Assembly (NCBI GenBank): GCA_017860295.1 | Contig: JAFNAS010000011.1 | Span: 223,687 to 287,686, forward strand | Direction of reading: 5' to 3' | Source: Bacteroidota bacterium | Lineage (GTDB): Bacteria > Bacteroidota > Bacteroidia > Bacteroidales > Paludibacteraceae | DNA length: 64,000 nucleotides | Position numbers and translations under genes: made by a program | Shown here: positions 60,129-64,000 of the stretch, piece by piece | Layout: each line of letters starts with the position of its first letter | How positions within the stretch are numbered: the first letter of the stretch is position 1 | Notes under the pieces: model-generated | What the model was told of the DNA's origin: nothing | What the model saw: only the letters and a program-made list of their open reading frames with translations | Databases searched by the model: none

Positions 60129-60971
60129 ATGAAAAAGGTTGTTTTTATATCTCTCATATTGGTCACTTTCTTAGCCTCGTGCAAGAAAGATGATACCGTT
60201 CGTGCAAAAGAATACCTGAAGAAAGCGGAACAATTGTTCGCTCAGGGCAATTACAATTCAGCCAAACTAAGTCTGGACAGCATTCATCTGTTGTTCCCGC
60301 GCCTGATCCCTATACGGCAGGCAGCCGATACGCTGATGTACAAGGTAGAACTGGCCGAGGCAAAACGCAACCTTATTTTTGCCGATAAGATGTTACCATT
60401 GCACAAGCACCTGGCCGATTCACTGCTAAGATCGTTCCGTTACGAGAAGAATGCGAAATACGAAGATGTAGGCCGGTATATCTATAAAACGCAATCGGGC
60501 ACGAACCGGATCGGACTCAGGGCGTATGTGACCGAACTGGGCGAGATGACCATTGTGAGCTCCTATACCGGATCACCGCTGGGATTCTCAAAGACAAAAG
60601 TATCGGTGAATGATTTGTTTGCCGAAACAGTGGCAGGTAGTGGCGATAGCCGTACGGCATTCACACATCAGGGGCAGTCGTGGGAGAATGTGAGTTATAC
60701 TGATCCTGAGATCAACGGGGTGGATAATTTTATTGCGCACAACCTCACGGCAAAAATGGTGGTGGCACTCGAAGGAGGTAAACGCAGCTACAGTTATGTG
60801 CTGTCGCAGGCAGAGAAGCAGGCAATTACTCAATCCTACTATTTAGCCGAAATGTTGAGAAACGTGGTACGTTTGAAAAAGGACATTGAAAAGGCCAAGA
60901 ACAAAATAACAATCGTTTGCCCCCATTTACGACTAAATCCGCAGGATCAGTTGCCTGAAAAATTCAGGTAG
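60129..60971 (+). CDS. Conserved-looking lipoprotein of unknown function
   Basis: A 280-residue protein whose first 18 residues end in lipobox LAS-C18 (MKKVVFISLILVTFLASC), followed by KKDDTVRAKEYLKKAEQLFAQGNYNSAKLSLDSI, a single TPR-like helical pair. The middle and C-terminal parts contain beta-strand-like segments (ELGEMTIVSSYTGSPLGFSKTKV) and a final coiled helix (LRNVVRLKKDIEKAKNKI). Its very short leader after a well-formed promoter is typical of the phylum. Function unknown; it converges on folD. Confidence 0.75.
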   Translation: MKKVVFISLILVTFLASCKKDDTVRAKEYLKKAEQLFAQGNYNSAKLSLDSIHLLFPRLIPIRQAADTLMYKVELAEAKRNLIFADKMLPLHKHLADSLLRSFRYEKNAKYEDVGRYIYKTQSGTNRIGLRAYVTELGEMTIVSSYTGSPLGFSKTKVSVNDLFAETVAGSGDSRTAFTHQGQSWENVSYTDPEINGVDNFIAHNLTAKMVVALEGGKRSYSYVLSQAEKQAITQSYYLAEMLRNVVRLKKDIEKAKNKITIVCPHLRLNPQDQLPEKFR

Positions 60972-60976
60972 AATTT

Positions 60977-61852
60977 TTATTGTTGAGCTTTGTAAGCCAG
61001 CAACGTATTTTTGAGCAGTTCTACACGAGTCATCGGGCCGACACCACCGGGAACCGGAGTGATGTAAGAACATTTCGGCGATACTTCGTCGAATCGCACG
61101 TCACCGGTGAGTTTGAAACCGCTTTTGGTCAGCGTTGAAGGCACACGGGTAGTCCCCACGTCGATCACAACAGCACCCTCTTTCACCATATCTTCTTTCA
61201 CGAAACCGGGAGAACCGATGGCCGCAATCAGAATATCGGCCTGGAGGCAGATTTCTTTAATATTTTGCGAACGGCTGTGGCATACGGTAACCGTAGCATC
61301 GCCCGGATAGGCTTTTTGCATCATCAGGCCGGCAATGGGTTTGCCCACAATGTTGCTCCGACCGATTACCACGCAATGTTTTCCTTTGGTTTCGATTTTG
61401 TAGCGTTCCAACAGTTCGATGATACCTGCCGGAGTGGCCGAAACCAGCGAAGGCAAACCAATCAGCATTCGTCCCACGTTGATGGGGTGAAAGCCGTCGG
61501 CATCTTTTGCCGGGTTGATCGCTTCAATAATTTTTTGTTCCGCAATATGCTTGGGCAATGGCAACTGCACGATGAACCCGGTTACTGAGTTGTCGTTGTT
61601 GAGTTCTTCCACCTTTGCCAACAATTCTTCTTCCGTCACGTCATCTTCGTAACGAATCAGTGTCGATTCGAAGCCGACCTGCTGACAATCTTTGATTTTG
61701 TGGGCAACATAGCTTTCGCTGCCGCCATCGTGACCTACCAGAATTGCTACCAAATGGGGAACTTTTTTCCCCGCCGCCTTTAAGGCTTCCACTTCCTGAG
61801 CAATCTCCTGTTTGATTTGCTCAGAGATAAGTTTTCCGTCAATTAATTGCAT
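60977..61852 (-). CDS. folD: Methylenetetrahydrofolate dehydrogenase/cyclohydrolase FolD
   Basis: Bifunctional NADP-dependent enzyme making 10-formyl-THF from 5,10-methylene-THF. In the 291 residues: [24 protein letters not shown] with the catalytic Lys, [65 protein letters not shown] (NADP site) and the closing [18 protein letters not shown]. It lies 108 nt downstream of panB in the same direction, which is sensible because PanB uses methylene-THF. Confidence 0.97.
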   Translation of the reverse strand: MQLIDGKLISEQIKQEIAQEVEALKAAGKKVPHLVAILVGHDGGSESYVAHKIKDCQQVGFESTLIRYEDDVTEEELLAKVEELNNDNSVTGFIVQLPLPKHIAEQKIIEAINPAKDADGFHPINVGRMLIGLPSLVSATPAGIIELLERYKIETKGKHCVVIGRSNIVGKPIAGLMMQKAYPGDATVTVCHSRSQNIKEICLQADILIAAIGSPGFVKEDMVKEGAVVIDVGTTRVPSTLTKSGFKLTGDVRFDEVSPKCSYITPVPGGVGPMTRVELLKNTLLAYKAQQ

Positions 61853-61960
61853 AAAATATAGATGGTTTTAGAGTTTTTCGGGTTTGTTATAAACGAACAC
61901 AAGGCCGCAGGAAATTGAATTCGTAGCGACCTTGTATCGTATAAATGTCATATTAATAGA

Positions 61961-62782
61961 TTAATACTGTTCCTTTTCGTTCGGAAAATCGCCAGACTTC
62001 ACATCTTTTACATACTGCTGCACGGCGCCGTTCATGATGGAGTGCAGGTCGGCATAACGTCGCAGGAAGCGGGGCGAAAAACCGTTGGTCATCCCCAGCA
62101 TATCGTGTATGACGAGCACCTGTCCGTCGACTCCGTTTCCGGCTCCGATACCGATAACCGGTATTTTTAATTCCGAAGCAACCTGAGCAGCCAGTGTAGC
62201 CGGAATTTTTTCCAGAACAACAGCCGAACATCCGGCCTCTTCCAGCAAATGGGCATCCGAAAGCAGTCGTTTTGCCTCTTCTTCTTCGCGGGCACGAACC
62301 GTGTAAGTTCCGAATTTATTGATCGATTGAGGAGTCAGCCCCAGGTGACCGATAATAGGAATTCCGGCAGAAAGAATACGCTTTACTGAATCGAGAATCT
62401 CTTCACCACCTTCGAGTTTGAGGCAGTCGGCACCCGTCTCTTTCATAATACGAATAGCCGAAGCCAGAGCCAGTTTGGAGTTTCCCTGATAGGTTCCGAA
62501 TGGCATATCTACCACAACCAAAGACCGTTTGACGGCTCTCATTACCGAGCGTCCGTGGTAAATCATTTCATCCAGAGTCATGGGCAATGTGGTGACATTT
62601 CCGGCAATCACATTCGATGCAGAGTCGCCAACCAGAATAACATCAAGGCCGGCCTGATCGACAATAGATGCCATTGTATAGTCATACGCAGTAAGCATCG
62701 ATATTTTTTCTCCGCGCTGTTTCATCTCAAACAAGCGTCGGGTGGTAACTTTCCGGGTATCCTCGGATTGATATGTAGACAT
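61961..62782 (-). CDS. panB: 3-methyl-2-oxobutanoate hydroxymethyltransferase PanB
   Basis: First committed step of pantothenate synthesis: transfers a hydroxymethyl group from methylene-THF to ketoisovalerate. The start at 62782 ([20 protein letters not shown]) gives 273 residues; an upstream ATG at 62812 lies within the -7 box and is rejected. The TIM-barrel signatures are [31 protein letters not shown] (first metal Asp), [37 protein letters not shown] and [23 protein letters not shown]. panC and panD are not here. Confidence 0.96.
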   Translation of the reverse strand: MSTYQSEDTRKVTTRRLFEMKQRGEKISMLTAYDYTMASIVDQAGLDVILVGDSASNVIAGNVTTLPMTLDEMIYHGRSVMRAVKRSLVVVDMPFGTYQGNSKLALASAIRIMKETGADCLKLEGGEEILDSVKRILSAGIPIIGHLGLTPQSINKFGTYTVRAREEEEAKRLLSDAHLLEEAGCSAVVLEKIPATLAAQVASELKIPVIGIGAGNGVDGQVLVIHDMLGMTNGFSPRFLRRYADLHSIMNGAVQQYVKDVKSGDFPNEKEQY

Positions 62783-62809
62783 AAAATATAAGTGTGTAAT
62801 TTGTGCGTG

Positions 62810-62817
62810 CAAAGGTA
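62810..62817 (-). promoter_or_regulatory. -7 promoter box (TACCTTTG) for panB
   Basis: Exact TAnnTTTG match on the minus strand 28 nt before the panB ATG, and within the longer upstream frame, so it fixes the start. Confidence 0.7.
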
Positions 62818-63054
62818 CAACATTTCGGTGAGAATGATAATTTTTCGGAGCTTACAGCATTGACAACAAAGCCGATTCCGGATATGCCTTCGGTATGGAT
62901 ATCGAACGTATCCCTAACCTGAGGTATCAGATAAGAGATCTCCATAGATTCTCCGAAAATCATGTTTGTTTCCTGTGACAAAAGTTATTCCGAAATAGGA
63001 TAACTTTTTAGGACTAACCAGTATGCTGTATTTAAGAGGTTGTTAATAGTCTAT

Positions 63055-64000
63055 TTACTCTTTTTTGATCAGTTCAAACTTCTTTCCATTCACCTTCACA
63101 ACATACATACCGGCCTTCAGATTGGAGATATTGACATAACTATTGCTACTGATAGTTTGTGATAGCAGTAATTTTCCCATCAAATTATAAATAAATAAGT
63201 TAGGCGTATTATTGCCCACATTCACCATAAATCCGTTGGAACAAGGATTGGGATAAATCACTACACTGAGATCAAAGCTTACCGCAATGGTATGATGGGC
63301 CGTTATATTACTAAAGGTGTAACTGCTTACAGCTCCCACACTGGATCCATCGACCGATACATCGGTGATATGATAACCCGAGTTCGGCGTAATGGTAAAT
63401 GTTTGGGTATTCCCTTCACTTATGCTTATCGAACCAGCAGGGCTGATACTTCCGCCGGAGCCTACTGAAGCAATAATAGTATATGTACCTATTGCCGTCC
63501 ACTTGGCAAATAGCGTCTTATCGCCGGTATCGATAGTGGAGATGATTGTAAGCGTTGTGCCGGTGAAGGTTTCATTATCATACCAACCTCCAAAGGTATA
63601 GCCTGTTTGAGTAGGATTGCTTAATGTTAAACCTATACCATACGTATAGGTGGCGGTGTTAGCGGCATCATTGGTTCCGCCATTAAGGTTGTAAGAAATG
63701 GTGTAACTGTTGGCCATCCACTTAGCAAATAGCGTGACATCGTCGGTAGCGGTAGTACTGATTGATGTAATGGCTGTGCCGGTGAAGGTTGCATTATCGT
63801 ACCAACCTCCAAAGGTATAGCCTGTCCGGGTAAGATTACTTAAGGTTAACCCGACTCCATACGTATAGGTAGCAGCGTTAGCTGCATCATTTGTACCTCC
63901 ATTTAGGTTGTAAGTGATATTGTAACTGTTGGCCGTCCACTTAGCATACAGCGTGACATCGCCGGTAGCAGAAGCACTGATGGCTGTAACTGCCGTGCCG
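63055..64000 (-). CDS. Repeat protein with type IX secretion tail, N-terminus beyond the window
   Basis: An exported surface protein, 5' end cut by the right edge; 314 residues readable. The right part holds tandem units of about 66-70 residues of the Listeria-Bacteroides InlB B-repeat type (each with NSYxIxYNLNGG, TxTYGxGLTLSNxTxTGYTFGGWYDNxxFTG and LFAKW). These begin at least two units before the apparent Met at 63717, which is internal. A Gly/Ser-rich beta domain follows (SVGSGGSISPAGSISISEG, TPNSGYHITDVSVDG), and the last ~75 residues are a Por secretion C-terminal sorting domain (VVIYPNPCSNGFMVNVGN, LKAGMYVVKVNGKKFELIKK). So it is exported by T9SS. Confidence 0.88.
   Translation of the reverse strand, partial: GTAVTAISASATGDVTLYAKWTANSYNITYNLNGGTNDAANAATYTYGVGLTLSNLTRTGYTFGGWYDNATFTGTAITSISTTATDDVTLFAKWMANSYTISYNLNGGTNDAANTATYTYGIGLTLSNPTQTGYTFGGWYDNETFTGTTLTIISTIDTGDKTLFAKWTAIGTYTIIASVGSGGSISPAGSISISEGNTQTFTITPNSGYHITDVSVDGSSVGAVSSYTFSNITAHHTIAVSFDLSVVIYPNPCSNGFMVNVGNNTPNLFIYNLMGKLLLSQTISSNSYVNISNLKAGMYVVKVNGKKFELIKKE

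Noticed and set aside
62727..62981. 84-residue leftward frame before panB
   Set aside because: It runs through the panB promoter into its N-terminus in another frame. The first 45 residues look a little protein-like, but there is no known family and no own start signal.
1..64000. tRNA, rRNA or transposase genes
   Set aside because: None seen in the intergenic stretches by eye; long gaps were read individually.

Overview
The window reads as chromosome of a fermentative, anaerobic-type Bacteroidales bacterium (phylum Bacteroidota; closer placement, for example the Dysgonomonadaceae/Paludibacteraceae neighbourhood, is inference only). The signs are a SusC/SusD outer-membrane uptake pair, a type IX secretion C-terminal tail on a Listeria-Bacteroides repeat protein, many short lipoproteins with a bare lipobox, start codons without Shine-Dalgarno sequences, and at least eleven upstream regions carrying the Bacteroidota -7 box TAnnTTTG. 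Most of the window is housekeeping. There is no rRNA, tRNA, CRISPR array, insertion sequence with a transposase, or recognisable prophage.

Layout. 1-12 kb: an ABC-F ATPase cut by the left edge, htpG, then a long leftward series (AraC/GyrI-like regulator, a large TPR protein, a lipoprotein, a Crp/Fnr regulator, rdgB, lpxH, a Tyr/Asn-rich lipoprotein, a DUF59 Fe-S assembly factor, recX, prmC). 12-20.4 kb: a WalJ-like hydrolase, a TlpA-like thioredoxin, an orphan lipoprotein, hisA-hisIE-thrC, an Omp85-like barrel, an amidase, glyS. 20.4-21.5 kb: 1.1 kb without a convincing gene, holding two terminators, a run of tiny leftward ORFs and a degenerate 43-bp tandem repeat. 21.5-38.6 kb: murF, an O-methyltransferase, a FecCD/FecE-type importer, nhaD, an LptF/G permease, an MBL hydrolase, mpl, dCMP deaminase, a C-terminal processing protease, an OmpH-like lipoprotein, rimM, a GTP-type PEP carboxykinase, proB, lrgAB. 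39-43 kb: a GT4 glycosyltransferase, a Sua5-type tRNA modification enzyme, aroE, ferritin, superoxide dismutase.

The most interesting part is 43.4-57.4 kb, a sugar locus: split transketolase (two genes overlapping by 4 nt), a glycerol-kinase-like FGGY kinase whose glycerol pocket is not fully conserved, a fucose/arabinose-isomerase-fold protein with its metal ligands in place, a ten-helix sugar permease, SusC/SusD, a strong terminator, then a periplasmic-binding-protein fold without a signal peptide, a stand-alone RibB and a DeoR regulator. Isomerase plus FGGY kinase plus split transketolase is the logic of the known D-apiose/apulose-4-phosphate route. I propose a branched or unusual pentose as substrate, with no glycosidase encoded alongside. 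Butyrate kinase and a KDG-type PfkB kinase follow on the opposite strand, then a lipoprotein, folD, panB and the T9SS repeat protein running off the right edge.

A second theme is small dispersed repeats set directly against start codons: TCAAATT arrays ending 2-5 nt before four different ATGs, a CCTCCC/GGGGAGG element in both orientations (one copy codes for the end of the glycosyltransferase, two lie just before start codons), and a 109-bp nested palindrome upstream of the KDG kinase.
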